Shown here: piece by piece, positions 1 through 13,400 of the stretch
How the letters are laid out: the number at the start of each line of letters is the position of its first letter
Numbering within the stretch: position 1 is the first letter of the stretch
Assembly (NCBI RefSeq): GCF_037975245.1
Contig: NC_092575.1
Location: 5,635,501 to 5,699,500 of the forward strand
Length of the DNA stretch: 64,000 bases
From: Apostichopus japonicus
Lineage: Eukaryota > Echinodermata > Holothuroidea > Aspidochirotida > Stichopodidae
Reading direction: 5' to 3'
Notes under the pieces: model-generated
What the model saw: the letters and a program-made list of their open reading frames with translations, nothing else
Database searches by the model: none
What the model was told of the DNA's origin: nothing
Made by a program: the position numbers and the translations under genes

Positions 1-1537
1 CAACAGACATACACAAAATAACGTTTTGTTGCTGTTGAATAGCTTTGGAACTGTATACACTTGCCAACTTCAACGAGGTGAAGGAAGGTAAAGAAAAAGA
101 AGAAAGAGAAAAGGAGAAAAGGATGGAGTAGAAATACGGCAAGAAAACGGGAAGAGAAAGAGGAACAGTGACAAAATTATTCGAATTTGTAAAGCAAACA
201 GCAGATATCACATCCAACTTTTTCAGTAGTGGGGACATGATATACCGTGTCCCCACCAATTTGTCTTGACCAATAGCTGCATTTCAAGTTCCCCTGTATT
301 GAACTTTGGCGCAGTTTGATCCAGCATTGTGCAAATGAAATGCAGCAGTTCTCATTTTATTGTATTTTATCCACAGTTGTTAAATATAGGACGGAAATCG
401 CATTTGCGGCAGTCTATAATTGTTTTCTGGGAGAGGACGCCAGACCCATCGTATACAAAAGTCTACTTGGATTATTTTTCCCCTGATTTTTTTTTCTGCA
501 GACGCCCATGCATGTATTTCCCCAAACTAAATTTCTAAGCCATGAGATCTAAAACTTAAGGAGGTTTAGGAGCATCATTAGGTCTGGGAAGTGTTATTTC
601 CGGCGATCTGGGAGGTATATTTGCCCCAAAAAATCGTACGCTACGCGCGAACCCATGGTCGCGCTCCGCTTAGATAGTGTCATAGAACAGACACGCGTCC
701 CCACCATTATCCAAGACTGATCTGCGCCCATGCTCAAAACTGTCGATGTGTGTAGTGTTCGGATTCGGAAATATCTGGTATATTTTTATTTCCTTCAACG
801 AAATTTTTTAGTAGCCGTCTGAATTTTCGAAAATTCCCTAACCAACATTCTTCATCATACTTCATCATACTCGTGCAATTTTGACCCGTCTGTTAGGGTT
901 TGAAGGAAGTTTTTCTATATCGGTTGTCCATAGATGATATTTTGTGCAACATTATGGGTATGTTTTGAAGTGAATTTATTCACGAGAATTGTGAATTTTC
1001 AAATTCTGAACAGTGGGGCTGACGGATATTGTGGGCCGCGATGAAGAATCACCTACAAAAGCAATGATCCACAGGATATGTGATGAAGTCGAACATGATG
1101 TGTGACTGGTGACAATCTTCAAAAAGGTTATAGATGAGAAAAAAAGTATTTGGAAAAAACTTGGTTCTCAGGCAAAAGTGTACATATGGTTGGTCAGTTT
1201 CAAGCCCGAGAAGTGCCATTTCCGGTGATCTGGGGGTACCAAAACCAGAAATTTGCTTGTACGCTGCGCGCCAACCTATGGTGGCGCTCCGCTTAGATAG
1301 TAATACGCGTCCCCCGGGTTAGAAAATCCTGCATACGCCCCTTGTTAAATGCAGCTTTTCAAGGCCTGGGCAGTGCCATTTACTGCAATTTGGGAGGCAA
1401 TATTTGCCAAAAATTCTTGTGCACTTCGCGCCAACTTATGGTGGCGCTCCACTTAGATAGTGAGCCAGCAGTTATGACTTTTTATTTCATCAATGGCCTG
1501 CAACCCCCCCACTTCTGACAAGAAATCTCCGCCACTG
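1..1537 (-). mobile_element. Non-autonomous hAT-like element, left copy (cut by window edge)
   Basis: This is the reverse complement of the element at 16739-18592. It matches without a difference I could see in the stretches compared, except that this copy has three extra bases near 238-243. Its inner terminus (1526-1537) reads TCTCCGCCACTG, a hAT-type terminal inverted repeat. The other ~320 bp, including the second terminus, lie outside the window, so its target duplication cannot be checked (the inner flank is ATAGTACA). No transposase frame is visible; the 62- and 69-codon open frames are repeated exactly in the other copy and are not genes. A hairpin with 9-base arms, GTGGGGACA and TGTCCCCAC, lies at 229-256. 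Confidence 0.85.
580..1460 (+). repeat. Three ~100-bp sub-repeats inside the hAT-like element
   Basis: Three diverged direct copies lie near 580-690, 1195-1301 and 1362-1460. Each runs from a G(A/T)GTGCCATTTCCGG-like start through a (G)CGCGCCAAC..ATGG core to GCGCTCCGCTTAGATAGT. The core holds a short inverted repeat, GCGCCA/TGGCGC. The same unit recurs inverted at about 16.8-17.7 kb and again near 61.6 and 62.5 kb, so it is an older component shared between elements. Confidence 0.8.
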
Positions 1538-2485
1538 ATAGTACATGTATATGTAGTACAAGATTACACAATAGACAAATATGAGGCTCAGGGATTCCCA
1601 AGGTAAAGGGACCTTTTTAAACTCTTCTCACTGTTAGTGTTAGGTAACTTACCAACTTTTGTGTTTTGGGTTGTGCTGGCAAACCTATGTACTCTAGAAG
1701 GTGTTATTCAGGCAATAGAACAATCGGCATTTAACAAAACATGATAAATTGATATTTTTATAAATATTTTTGCCTGTTGATTATCTTTCTCGGAATTCAG
1801 TTTATGCAAAATGTAGATCCTCAACTCTTGGTTCACTAAGTTGCTAATATGATATTTTGCAGGTGAACATAAAGAATTGTTACTTTTCAATGATGTCATA
1901 TTCTGAGAGCAAGCAATCCAATGAAAATATGCAGAGATATTTTGCAGCTGAGCTATTGCATCGATGTATAGACTGGACAAAAGTAATATTTAAACAATGA
2001 CAATGCTATAAATAATAACCAACATATATATTAACTGTCAAAAGGTCATGCAACGTTAAGTATAACCCTTGCCACATATTCACCCTCATACCCCTCCTTT
2101 TACATTTTACAACTGGCATTTCAGTTTGTGAAGAGATAAGATCCAAGGAACTCAGTTAAAGTCTATTTGGTTTGGAAGCAAATTTTGGCCTGAATCTATG
2201 CTTTTAGTAAATCTATGTAAATTAATTTGTGTGCAGGTAGTTAACTTATTACAGATTACTAGGTATGGTGGGAATATGTCAATTTATCACACATCCTAAA
2301 TTTCAGATATCTAGAGAGAAGAATTGAGTCAGTAGGGACCTACAGTATTTATTGGTTCTGATACTCTTCTTAATTACATATAGTATCATATATGTAAACT
2401 GTCTTAAGTAGCCATTATTACTTCAAAAATCCATAACCACAATATTTACAAAAAATCTGATGTTTTTACATTTTCTTCCTTCCAG
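1538..2485. other. Non-coding, upstream intron of the serine dehydratase gene
   Basis: AT-rich sequence with a (TA)n run just downstream (2567-2582). I looked here for the missing 5' exons of the serine dehydratase, in particular a frame encoding the SGSFKIRG-type lysine motif, and found none. The 5' exons are probably left of the window, which would put the left hAT-like copy inside an intron. Confidence 0.5.
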
Positions 2486-5400
2486 GCTGTTTTATCTGGC
2501 TGCAAGCACATTATTTCATCTTCAGGTAGATAATGATATTTATATTTTTAAGTTTTTAATGTCATATATATATATATATATGCATATGTTCATTTAATAG
2601 CAATTCATTAATCCTTACTGTACACATTGGGAGATTAAATTTAAGAGATTTGGTCATAGATCAAAGCAGTTTCTGTGTGTGCCTAATTCACAGTAAAATC
2701 ATTAAACAAAATCAGCTTCTTTAAGCTGGACTTAGTATGCTTAACCTCCAATTTTGTAGAATTTAGCAAACCGACCAAGCATTTACAATTGATCAAATCA
2801 TGACACTCTCTAAAGTTCTTAATGCAGTAGGTGGTTACTGTAGTTAACGAATGATTTCTTTTCCAAAATGAAATATTTTGTCACTCAAACCCGTACTGTC
2901 CACATTGATAATAATTACCAGGTCCAACACAAAGCAAATCGTAGGGAAAGTTTTCTGCCTTTTTCTGAATAAAAAAAATTAATTTTGCAAAATTATATTT
3001 ACTTATCTTACCTGTAAGGTGCTCCTTTTTGAACACTTCCCACAGGTGGAAATGCAGGGTACGCCGCGGCATATGCTGCCAAGCAACTAGGTGTGAAAGC
3101 GACGATCGTAGTACCAGAAACGACAGCACAGAATGTCCGAAACAGGATGTCAGATGCCGGAGCTCAAGTCATCGTCCATGGCAAAGTAAGAGCAAACACT
3201 GCCGCAGGGTCGTGTTCACTCTCGTAGACACTGGTGAATATAGTACATGAGGTGGAGGGGAGGGGGGGAGGACACCAGTGGTATAAATTAGTTTTTTCTT
3301 TCTGATTTCTTCCAGTCTATTTATTTAATTCTTCTTCGAATGTTAGGAGGTTGAATTTTAGAATGACAATGGTATGCATCAGGAAAATGGCATCTGTAGT
3401 GGTATAGATTGATTGGGCCAATAGATGACCCCATTGGTCTCTCTACTGCCTTTGCTGCCCTCCAACCCCTAGATAGTTCAGTTATGTAGTTACCACTAGT
3501 TACCATTATATCAATGTTTTTGGTCTCATTTTTCCTAACAGGTCTGGGATGAAGCGAATGATAGAGCTCAAGATATGATAGCTAAGGATAAAGAAGCCAT
3601 CGGTATTCATCCGTTCGATCATCCCGATGTATGGTCAGTTAATGCTTGTTAATGCCCATCTATACAGAATGCATCTGCTAGGGAGGAAAAAATGCTAATC
3701 ACTAATTGGTCACATTCAATCACCCTTATAGTGTGTTTTTTTTTTATGGTAGTCCATGGAAAAGTGTTTGTCCTCACTGGAGCCAGATTTGTGACTTTTG
3801 ACTCCACGCAACATTAGTTATAAAGAAGTGCTTTTTAAAATTATTTGAACTTTCCAGTTACGATTTGGGAGCAACATAGAAATTACCTGCTCATTTACAT
3901 AACATCACATGACTTGCTTTGTTTTCATTCAAGTGTTGATCGCCCAAAATATCTATGAAAATTGTTCATTTACAATTGCTGCATTGCAAAATAGTGAAAA
4001 GATGTAGTTATGTGAATTGAATATATATTTTAAATATGTTGTCTTTATGTTTTCCGCTCAGGGCTGGCCATGCAACTCTTGTTGAAGAGCTAGCGAATGA
4101 ACTCCCGCAAAAACCTGATTTGATCATCACCTCCGTAGGAGGGGGAGGTCTGCTCTGTGGAATTGCAGAGGGTCTCGACAGGGTCGGGTGGCAAGATGTT
4201 CCCGTCCTCGCCATGGAGACAGTCGGTGCTGACTGTTTCAATAAATCTGTGGAGGCAGGAAAATCAGTTACTTTACCAGCTATAACCAGGTAACGAAATT
4301 CACAAGAAAATGCAACAAAAGAATCTTGTATATTGAGTGCACATTAAAGCATTTCCCCTACATTTTGGTAGAATGCTCTCTCAGGCTCAGACCTAATGAC
4401 TTTCAGCCAAATTCAGCTCCCATGATTATAAAATCATAATTTATCCTACGTTGACCATAGATTTGGTAATGCTTGTTCTAGTTGGTTCCTGTCCAATGCT
4501 AATGTAATGCTTTTGAACAAAGATAAAGAGTTGCTACATAGATAATATTTGAGTTTTTGCAAAATCAGTCTGAAGACATTTGTGTGTACTGATTTCTCTT
4601 TTTTCCGTTTTGGTTGGTGTGGGGGGGGGGGAGGGGAAGCTGGGGTTCAAAAGAGGATTTTTAACTAAGATGAAGGGTAAGACTGATCTTCATCTGTGAA
4701 TCTTAGAAAAAATCTTAAACTTGTCAAATTTTGTACTGAATTTTGCCGTTCTGTCTAGTACAATATTAATAGATCAATATATTCTATTGTCTGTTGTCTG
4801 AAGGTTACCAAAAGATTACAGGGAAAAACAAAACTAAATTCCATAAATCACTGCTCTGGTTAGGGGCAACTGTACTCTTTTACATATACTTTGTACAATG
4901 TCAGTCATGGTATGTCACAGCCAGCAAAGTTGTAATTTGTCGCATGACTCAATTGTTTTTATTAAAAAATCATTTTAGTTGATTTATTGAGTGCCATGAG
5001 AGTCAGTCCTTTATGGTTTGCATGAGAAATTAAATATTAACGTTACTCTTTATCTTAAGTCAAACAGTAATATATTTTTTCCCCTGCTAAAAACCTTTTC
5101 AGCGTTGCAAAATGTCTGGGTGCGTTAACTCCCGCTGCAAAGTGCATGGAATGCATTAAAGATCATAAAATCTATTCTGAGGTGATACCAGACAAAGAGG
5201 CTATCAGGGCCTGTTTGATGCTTCTTGGTAAGTTCATCTTATCTTCAATCATCTCAATAATGTACGTCCTCCCGATAAAACATGAAACAAAACTACGGAT
5301 TGCAGCATGGTTGCAGATTTGGTTGATATATGTACACTTATATATACATTGCTCATTGCCGATGGTTTGTAATAATTCTCTTAGGCTATTCTTACCTTCA

Positions 5401-6307
5401 CCATTCATGGTCTTCCTTGTCTGACTATCTTTTCTATATTTCCCTCTCTACTCGCCCCCCCAAACCTCCTTCCGTCCCTCACAATACAGTTATAAGGCAG
5501 TGCTCCTGGTCTTGATATGTCTGCAGCCTTTGATACCATCTCACACTCCATTTCTAATAAGAAGGCTGAAGTGTCGATTTGGTATCACTGGCACTGCTAT
5601 TAGTGTACTTGGTTTAGATCCTATCTTCAAGACGGTTGTATGCGAGTTTCCAATAATGATGTTTTGTCTGAGCAACATATCATAAATTATTCTGTGCCAA
5701 AAGGTTCCAACACCCATCCCTGGTGATATCATCAGGCAGTATAATGTTCAATTCAACTTTTTTGTGACTTTGATCCCAAAGTTGCTGGTGACTGTGAACG
5801 TGCCCTTTGCAAACTTTCTGGCTGTATTTCTGAGATAAACAATGTAGCTATCACATATGGCTAAATGAATGAAATGTGAATTATTTTGGGAGGGGGAAAG
5901 ACTATATCCAAGTCTCACTCCCCCTCCCCCTCCCCACCCATCAACCCCCCCCCCCTCCCCACTTTCACTCCCTCATCATCTTGCTTCCCAAGTCTCCTAA
6001 CTCCTAATATCAATAAACATATTAACCAGATGAGAACATGTCTAGACATATCCATTGATGTTAACATACATTGAACATGACAACAATCACCTTGTGCTGT
6101 TTTATCTCCATGATAGATGACCACTGTATATTGGTCGAGCCAGCTTGTGGTGCTGCCCTCGCTGGTATCTATGCGCGGGTTATCCACCGTCTCCAGGAAG
6201 AGAAGAAGCTCCAATCGGATCTCAAGTGTGTGGTGGCCATCGTCTGTGGAGGATACAGTATTAGTCTGGAGGAACTATTAAAATTCAAGAAAGATTTCAA
6301 CCTTTGA
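2486..6307 (+). CDS. L-serine dehydratase/L-threonine deaminase-like protein, 5'-partial
   Basis: PLP-dependent deamination of L-serine to pyruvate (and L-threonine to 2-oxobutyrate) in cytosolic amino-acid catabolism. Six exons join in one frame: 2486-2525, 3046-3185, 3542-3633, 4062-4289, 5103-5227 and 6117-6307, giving 271 residues and a TGA stop; every junction is AG/GT. Visible family features are SSGGNAG across the first junction, IVVPETTAQNV, HPFDHPDVWAGHATLVEE, the phosphate-binding loop SVGGGGLLCG, ITSVAKCLGA, ILVEPACGAAL and the end VAIVCGGYSISL. Vertebrate SDS/SDSL proteins are about 330 residues, so roughly 55 N-terminal residues are missing, including the Schiff-base lysine. I cannot separate SDS from SDSL, so no symbol is given. 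An AATAAA at about 6678 is a candidate poly(A) signal. Confidence 0.92.
5490..5875 (+). pseudogene. Degenerate CR1/jockey-type LINE reverse-transcriptase fragment
   Basis: It lies in the intron between the last two serine dehydratase exons. Short pieces in changing frames match a non-LTR reverse transcriptase in the right order: LDMSAAFDTI (motif A, about 5511-5540), then LIRRLKCRFGITGTAIS in another frame (about 5558-5605), then a diverged VPQGS-like block near 5697-5715 and a CERAL..LSGCISEINN-like stretch to about 5845. Frameshifts separate the blocks, so it cannot be functional. Family assignment is by resemblance only. Confidence 0.65.
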
Positions 6308-7130
6308 CGCAGAGGAATCTTCGACCAAAAAAAATAGAAATTGAAATTTGGTGAACATCGGGACATGACAGAGTAATAATAAGATTGTGATATTTTATTT
6401 TTTATATGGATCATTAGTTTTTGAGCAATTTAAACATCTGGAACTTTATTTGAAGCTTGGATATCTTATTTATTTAGTCAGTCTATTTATAAATACTATT
6501 GAAAGTCAATTGAAAATCATAAGACTATGATAATATTAAATGACAACTTTTCAATGCAGACAAATTTGTCAAGGACATACTTTTGCTGGAACCCTCCCTT
6601 GAGTGATATTGTATTGTTATATTATAAATTAAAGCTATAAAAGATAGTTTATGATATTCATAATAGAATTTATAATCAATAAAATAATATCAACAAGTAG
6701 TCCAGGCTTAAGGCGCCGATATAATCATGAAATTTGTACTGAAGTAGCATTCCACACAGTTTAAAACATTATTATTGGGAAGATAATTTGAAAACCCAAG
6801 TAGAGGTAGAAATATGATCGTCACTCAATCGTTTTCTGTTTTGCAGTGTTATGACATATTGACTTAGGCGTCATCCTGCAGTAGAGGAATTGTGCAAAGT
6901 AATAACAGCAAGTTAAGCTTGAAGTAATCTATTGATCACATTTTAACATTGAAATATCTCTGAGATGGTGAAAGTCATTGTGTGTGTGTAGATGTGTGTG
7001 ATTGTACGTTTGTTTGTATGTGACACCCTTTTCTTGTAAATACAATAACATAAAATGCACATGATCGATTCCAAATGGTAAGTCGTATTTTGATCCTTCT
7101 TAACATGTACAAGATCTTGTTGTTTTTCAT
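6308..7130. other. 3' region of the serine dehydratase gene and intergenic spacer
   Basis: AT-rich 3' UTR-like sequence with AATAAA at about 6678-6683, followed by spacer with a short (TG)n run near 6980-7000. I see no coding frame with family resemblance. Confidence 0.5.
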
Positions 7131-7760
7131 TTGAGGTCAAAGGTCATCTGAGGTCACCAGAGGTCATTAAACCTTGTTAACATGATTCCTGCCTTACAAA
7201 GCTTAGATGACCTTCATACATATTACGTAGGTCTACCTTGGTGTGTAAAAGAAATTCATAGTTATGCCTTGAGGTCAAAGGTCATTTGAATGTCAGTTGA
7301 GGTCTAAAACCTTGCAAATATCATAACTCCAAAAGTAAAGTATGAATGAGCTACCTATGTAGTATGTGTCTGGTATTTGTTTGTAGAACTATTGTTATTG
7401 TGGAGGTCAAAGGTCATTTTTGGTCAACAGGTATGAAAATGGGAAACCTCTTAAATATGAAAACTGCTCAAATGAAACTTGGAAGAATATCACACTTGGT
7501 TCATAGATCCACTTTAGTGAGTAAATGAATACCACAGTTGCTTGTGGACGTTAAAGGTCATTTGATGTCAATCAAGTTCAAAGTCTACAAAATATGTAAG
7601 CATGAATTCTCCAAGAGTAAAGCTTGGATGAACTTCACATGTGACATGTGTTTTCACCCTAGTGAGTACAATAGTCTTATCACCTTTGTAGAAGTCAAAG
7701 GTCAGTTGAGGTACGTCAACAGAAGTCAAAGTACAAAAATCTTGTAAACAATAACTCCAA
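7131..7760 (+). repeat. Degenerate ~135-bp repeats carrying DR1-like AGGTCAAAGGTCA motifs
   Basis: Four to five diverged units follow each other at about 130-145 bp spacing. Each begins with a motif related to GAGGTCAAAGGTCAT and continues with text like CTTGTAAACATAACTCCAAAAGTAAAG...GATGAACTTCACAT. The perfect direct repeat of two AGGTCA half-sites with one spacer base occurs at 7134-7146, 7272-7284 and 7404-7416; degenerate versions lie near 7549 and 7692. The motif equals the DR1 site of HNF4/RXR-type nuclear receptors, but it may simply be part of a dispersed repeat. Confidence 0.7.
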
Positions 7761-8999
7761 AATTAAAGAATGGATGCATTTGATTGGTTGGTCCTTATAC
7801 AAGTGTCAGAACCATACAGATCATCTGAAGTCAATAATTGTTAGAAAACTTGAAAATCTGTAGTGTTACAAAAAAAATTATGTATGAAATATGATAAAGG
7901 AATCACATATAGGCCTACTATTGGCTTTCTTCTTAATTATGCAGCTGTGACTGAATTATCAAATAAAATTTGAATTCATAAGCCTTGAATATTTATCCAA
8001 TTATTTACAGATTGCCCTTCTATATGTGCTGTGCACTGCCTGTAAAAGTAACACTACATTACCCATGCGATAGTGCGATTAGTGTGCTTACCAATATCTC
8101 TACTATAACCCCCCCCCTCTCACGCCCCCCTTCTACCTTGACCTCCGCTATCAACACTGCTGCTCAAAGTAAATTTGTGTATCTCTACTTCGACAGGAGG
8201 AAAGCTTATCGGACAAAAATTTCACCCCAGCATCTTACTAATCACAAACTTACTGGAAAGGCAGAGGGGAGGAGAGGTTGATGAAGGTGAACCCACCCCA
8301 TTAAACTTCAAAGCAGTGCAGGCAGAGGATAAACTTGTTTCGAGATACAAAAAATGGTGAGGGGGGGGGGGATCCCATTTTCCAAACTCCCAAACCAGAG
8401 ACAATATCTCCAAAGAATAGATAGTGTTTATCACCACTGTAGAGCATCCATTTGGGAAAAGACCAAGCGAATATAGTTCCTGGTTCGTTTTGTGCGGGAA
8501 TTCTAATGCTAGTTTGATCACTCTAACCGCAACTGGATCACGCTGTTTAATAGGCCAACGAATCAAACCTATAAACTGTCATCAGTATTTCATTGAAATT
8601 TCAGCTTATTAAGTCTTTAAAAGTACTTCCTATGTATTCTGACCCTTTAAACCCCGGTATTCAAATTTATAAGCTTGGTAACCCAATTTTCAACTTCATC
8701 TTCTTTGGCGACCCTCCAGTGATGGATATTGTGGCCTGGATCGAGAAGGGGTATCCTCTCCCATTAGAGAAATGTTCATATGATTAAAGGGTGCTTAGAT
8801 GAAAATAGTTTGTAACTTTTGAATTTCATTCATGTTCAGGATTTTTCGACAAATATCGGCAATTTCCTTAATATTCCGGGGTTTTTTGGCGACTCTCAGA
8901 AAGTTTTTTTTTCGCGACCCTCAAAAATGACTTAAACCATAGCCTACTCGGAAGTTGAGACGTGTCTAATTAGACAATTATCTCGCTGATGTATAAGTC
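7761..8999. other. Intergenic sequence without a recognisable gene
   Basis: It contains C-rich tracts (about 8109-8130), a G run at 8362-8371 and short open frames with no family resemblance. No feature is supported. Confidence 0.4.
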
Positions 9000-9007
9000 A
9001 CGGAGAG

Positions 9008-9606
9008 CAGTGGCGTCGCCAAGGGGTGGCCTAAAGGGGGTGGGGGCACGTGCCCTCCCAAAAAATCGTGCCCCCCCCCCCCGGATGCAATTTGGAGTGT
9101 TACAAAAATACTCAAAACAAAAACCCTTTTAAAAAAGGACGAAAAGTGTTATGTTCATCAATAAAACTTCTTTCCACCGACCATCACGATAACCATGTTG
9201 TTTTCTCACTAACAAGATCACAGAGACCCCGACGTGAACCGCTAGTGCTTAAGCTTCACAACTACCCTGCATAAATTTAAATTTCATATTTTCAACACTC
9301 TTATTTAAAAACATCATCAAAGCAAAAGGGTTCATTTCCATGTTTTGTATAACTATTTTATCCGCCCCAATTAAAAACATAAATATCGTACAGACTAAGC
9401 CCAAAAATTCTTGAACATTAAGTTACTTCAAGTTGCAAAATATAGCACCATATTGCATCCTGGGACATTTAATTAATCAAAACTTTCTCAAAGGGGATAC
9501 CCCTCCCCCAGGACAGCATTCACAAATAACTTGCATTGTGCTCCCCTAATTAAGTGCAGTGCCCCCCCCCCACTCCCCCAGATTGAATTGTCTGGCGACG
9601 TCACTG
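9008..9606. mobile_element. hAT-type MITE, 599 bp
   Basis: The ends are perfect inverted repeats, CAGTGGCGTCGCCA at the left and TGGCGACGTCACTG at the right. They are flanked by ACGGAGAG (9000-9007) and ATGGAGAG (9607-9614), an 8-bp target duplication with one mismatch. C/G runs sit just inside both ends. No transposase is encoded. Confidence 0.85.
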
Positions 9607-9614
9607 ATGGAGAG

Positions 9615-10404
9615 AGTTGTAAATTGTTGCTTAAGTTCGAGTTTGAAAGACGTATACTTGACATATTTTATGATCTTTAGACTCGAAGATATAATCATTG
9701 CCACCATATATCCGACATTTTATGGTTAAAGTATTGTTTACGGTCTCAAAAGAAGAACATGCAAAGCTAGTACACTATTGCAATGGTAAAAATACTTGTT
9801 CAATTTGAGACAATAACCTCGGGTGTTACACCACCATTGACGGAACTTGATTTAAAAAATATCAACTGAAAAGATGTGAAAGCCATGTATAGTCTCAAAT
9901 TTTGAAGTAAATCACCCGGCCAACGTATTACGTTATATATTTAACATGATTATCTCTATCAACACAAACTCAGGTCCTTTCAGTAGTTAAACCCTGAGGA
10001 ACTGAGGAAAATTTGCCGTCCAATTGGCAAACTGTTCATAATCGAGGGCGTAGTTTGGAAACTTACAACTTCATTTTGGACATTTATGGCAGTCAGCATA
10101 AAACTTCCTTGTAGAAATGGTCAGTCAAATAATAAAAGTTTATTTAAATAGATTCATAGAAAATATAATTAATTCATCTAATTATACAGTGTAATATTAT
10201 TCTAGTATAAATAGTAACATTTTAAAAATTATGTTAGACATATTCATGCTATTTTAGGGCAGTAAAAAGTTTTAATATATTGTTTGAAATATTCTAGATT
10301 GGTAGTACCAGGTAAGTACGTGTAATAAGTTCTTTCGTGCAACTGGTCTAACCAAGAACAGACCCGTTTCGTACTCCCCAGATCACAAATTCTAAGCTCG
10401 TAAG
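9615..10404. other. Upstream region of OSTC
   Basis: AT-rich spacer. It should hold the OSTC promoter and 5' UTR, but I see no distinct TATA box or other site that can be assigned with confidence. Confidence 0.4.
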
Positions 10405-13400
10405 ATGGAGAGCCTATACGCTATCCCATTTGCAGTACTTCAATGCCCGAATTTAAGGTTAAAGAAGCCAACATGGATTCAAATGCCTTCGGCGATGACA
10501 GTTTATCGTATTGTTTTGCTTTCATATTTTCTAGTAACAGGAGGTACGTAAATAAATGCTTACGCCTGGTGGCTAGGACGCTAAGGCTTTACAACATGTA
10601 CACGTAGGCTAGCATTAGCAATACTCACACACGGCGTTTACATATATCATTAGATGTGAAGTATTCATACTGGTCGGAATTGTATCTTAATATGCAATAT
10701 TTCACTACTAGCGTTTTAAGTGACATAACAGCATAACAATTCATTTTTATATTTATAAATGAAGTGGCAAAAAAGTGAAGTACTCACGCTTTCTGATGAA
10801 ACTGAGGTTATAGCAGTAGCCATAGGTTTGGGTTTTATAACAGAATCAGGTGTCTACATCAAGACCTAGTTGTCAGCAACATGCGTCAGTGCTGCACAGT
10901 TTATAGGAAACAGTACTAAACAACTGACCATATTGAGATAAACAAGATAACTCAATCAGAAAATTTTGTTAAACAAATTTAGGCCTATGTGTTACACGAT
11001 AAAACCAGAGATCTTTATCTCCAATCCTATAGACTGTGCGGCAATGACATACTGTACATCTTCTGGGTAGAAATAATGCAAAAACAAGTGCACAAGATAT
11101 GGACCATTTGTAAACCTCAACTAATTCATTGCTAATCTTATACTGTAGTCAACCATGTATAGGAGTATTGCAAAGTGCCCCACAGCCTATATGACATTCG
11201 TATTTTAAGAAAACCCTAAAGTTCAAACTTAACAAAATTTACATAGAGATTCAGCATAGCATATAATATTGCATTTTGAGATGAAAATATCTGTGTGTTT
11301 CCTACTATCTTTTAGTGCTTATGTGGGCTTCAAAGAATCATAGTACAATTGATGACTTTATGAATAATGACTAAGTTGATTTTTATTTTGCAGGAGTCAT
11401 ATATGATGTCATTGTTGAGCCTCCAAGTGTTGGCCAAACGACAGATGAAAATGGACATCAAAAACCAGTGAGTGAATTAATGCTGTGCTTACCAAAGTCT
11501 TAGGAGCTCATGGTTCTTAACGTTCATGGCACCTATGACAACAACAAAGTACTAGAATTTAACCCAGTGTCAGAACTTCACATTTACATCTAGTCATTAA
11601 AGATAATTGGTTATAATCATATCCATGAGAGAATCTTGCAAATTTATTCTGAGAGAATTGTTCACATTATTTTCTCCATAAAAATCTTGAAATTGGTGCC
11701 ACAAAATAACACCTCAAGTGACTACCAAATTGAATAATAATAATGGTTATCATACCTTATTAGAGACATTTTCCTATTATGAAACAAGCAGTTGAACGAA
11801 ATAGCAGCAAAAGCAAGCAGTGTAACAATTTTGTACATTGTAATGAAACATCAATCAATGTTTACATTGCATTCTATGCTAGTGACTGTAACATTGACTT
11901 CAGTTATTTTCTATACCATTGGGATTTGGGAACAAAGTTGCAGTACTTTGCAGTTCATTAGCTAGTGAAATTGCCTTTCAAAGAAAGATTGAGAGAGTTG
12001 AAAATTTGGTTTGGCATGTGATTGAGACTAATATGGAAAAGTGGCCAGATGACAAAGTTTCTAGAATCGAAGGGAGTCAAATATTTATTTGGTCATTAAT
12101 AATCATCTGTGTCTTTGTGTGATTAAAATAGAATCATTAATAGTGATAATAATAGTTGGTAAGTTGGTAGGTTTGGTAAGATTGGTTCAATTTGAAGGAA
12201 TTTGCATCTAAAGTAGACAGTTGCACTTGCATCTAATTTCCTAGTTAATTTCTTTGAATTAAGAAAGAAATTTCACTTTGTTGTCTGATTTATGTCATTT
12301 TGGGAAAGTTGTGACTGCTCCCTGACAATGGTACTCCTTGTGAGTTAGAAAAATTGAAAGAGAGAGAGAAAATAAAACAGAATTCTGCTCAAAAATTAGT
12401 ACAGTCATTTTGCATGCTAATCAAGATTGCATTGTTGCTTAACTGTATTTTTTTTACTATTTTCAAAGTAATTTGTGTTATTTTTTGTGTACAGGTTGCC
12501 TTCATGCCATACAGAGTCAATGGCCAATACATCATGGAAGGCCTAGCGTCCAGCTTTCTCTTTACCATCGGAGGTCTGGGATTCGTAGTGTTAGATTTAA
12601 CTAATGCACCTTACATGGCTAAACTCAACCGTCTGCTGCTCCTCATGGTCGGCTTTTCATCGATTCTGATCTCCTTCTTCATGTGTAGGATGTTTATGAG
12701 AATGAAATTACCGTGAGTACACATTGCATGTCAGCCTGTGGCATATTTCTAATTGATTGATTGATATTGCCAGCAATTCACCTTTTCAACTTGGGAGGTA
12801 AAATGATTGTAGGAAGGGAAGGAGAGGGCTTTACTGGATGATCAAATTGTTGCACAGGACTTAAAATACACAACTGCTTTGGCACTTTTCAATGTACGTG
12901 AGAAAGATAAGAAACTAACGTGAGTACATCGTTAGGCAGTAAATGGATTTGCACAGTCTGTATAGAAAGCTGAACACATGAGAAGTAGAATAATCATGGA
13001 CCAAAAAGGGAGGAAGTGTAGATTAGGAGGCTGAAAGGCAAGGAATACTGAATATGAAATTACATAAAACAAAATGATAAACAGAGTAGGTGAATTGCTC
13101 TGCAAATGAATCAACGTATATCTCTGTTTCTTTTGGTACATTAAGCAATATTGTTTTTCCAGTATTGTATGAATGGCAAACTCCAGAAACCTTGTAATAT
13201 GCCTACGTTAAAGTGTAGACACTAAATAAATAATCTGAAATTGTCCCTGAGTGGTGAAATTATGAAAATTACTACCTTCATTTTGCATTTCTGTTGCTTG
13301 TCAGTGAAGATGCATGATTTTCTCTTTGATATTCCACAGTGAAAAATGTGCCAGGAATTATTATTATTTTTAAACATTGAGACTAAAACTTCATCTAGAT

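Noticed and set aside
1134-1322. 62-codon open frame repeated exactly at 16954-17142
   Set aside because: It lies in the sub-repeat region of the non-autonomous hAT-like element; the duplication reflects the transposon, not a gene pair.
4008-4241. Minus-strand 77-codon frame opposite the serine dehydratase exon
   Set aside because: It is the shadow of a well-supported plus-strand exon and has no family resemblance.
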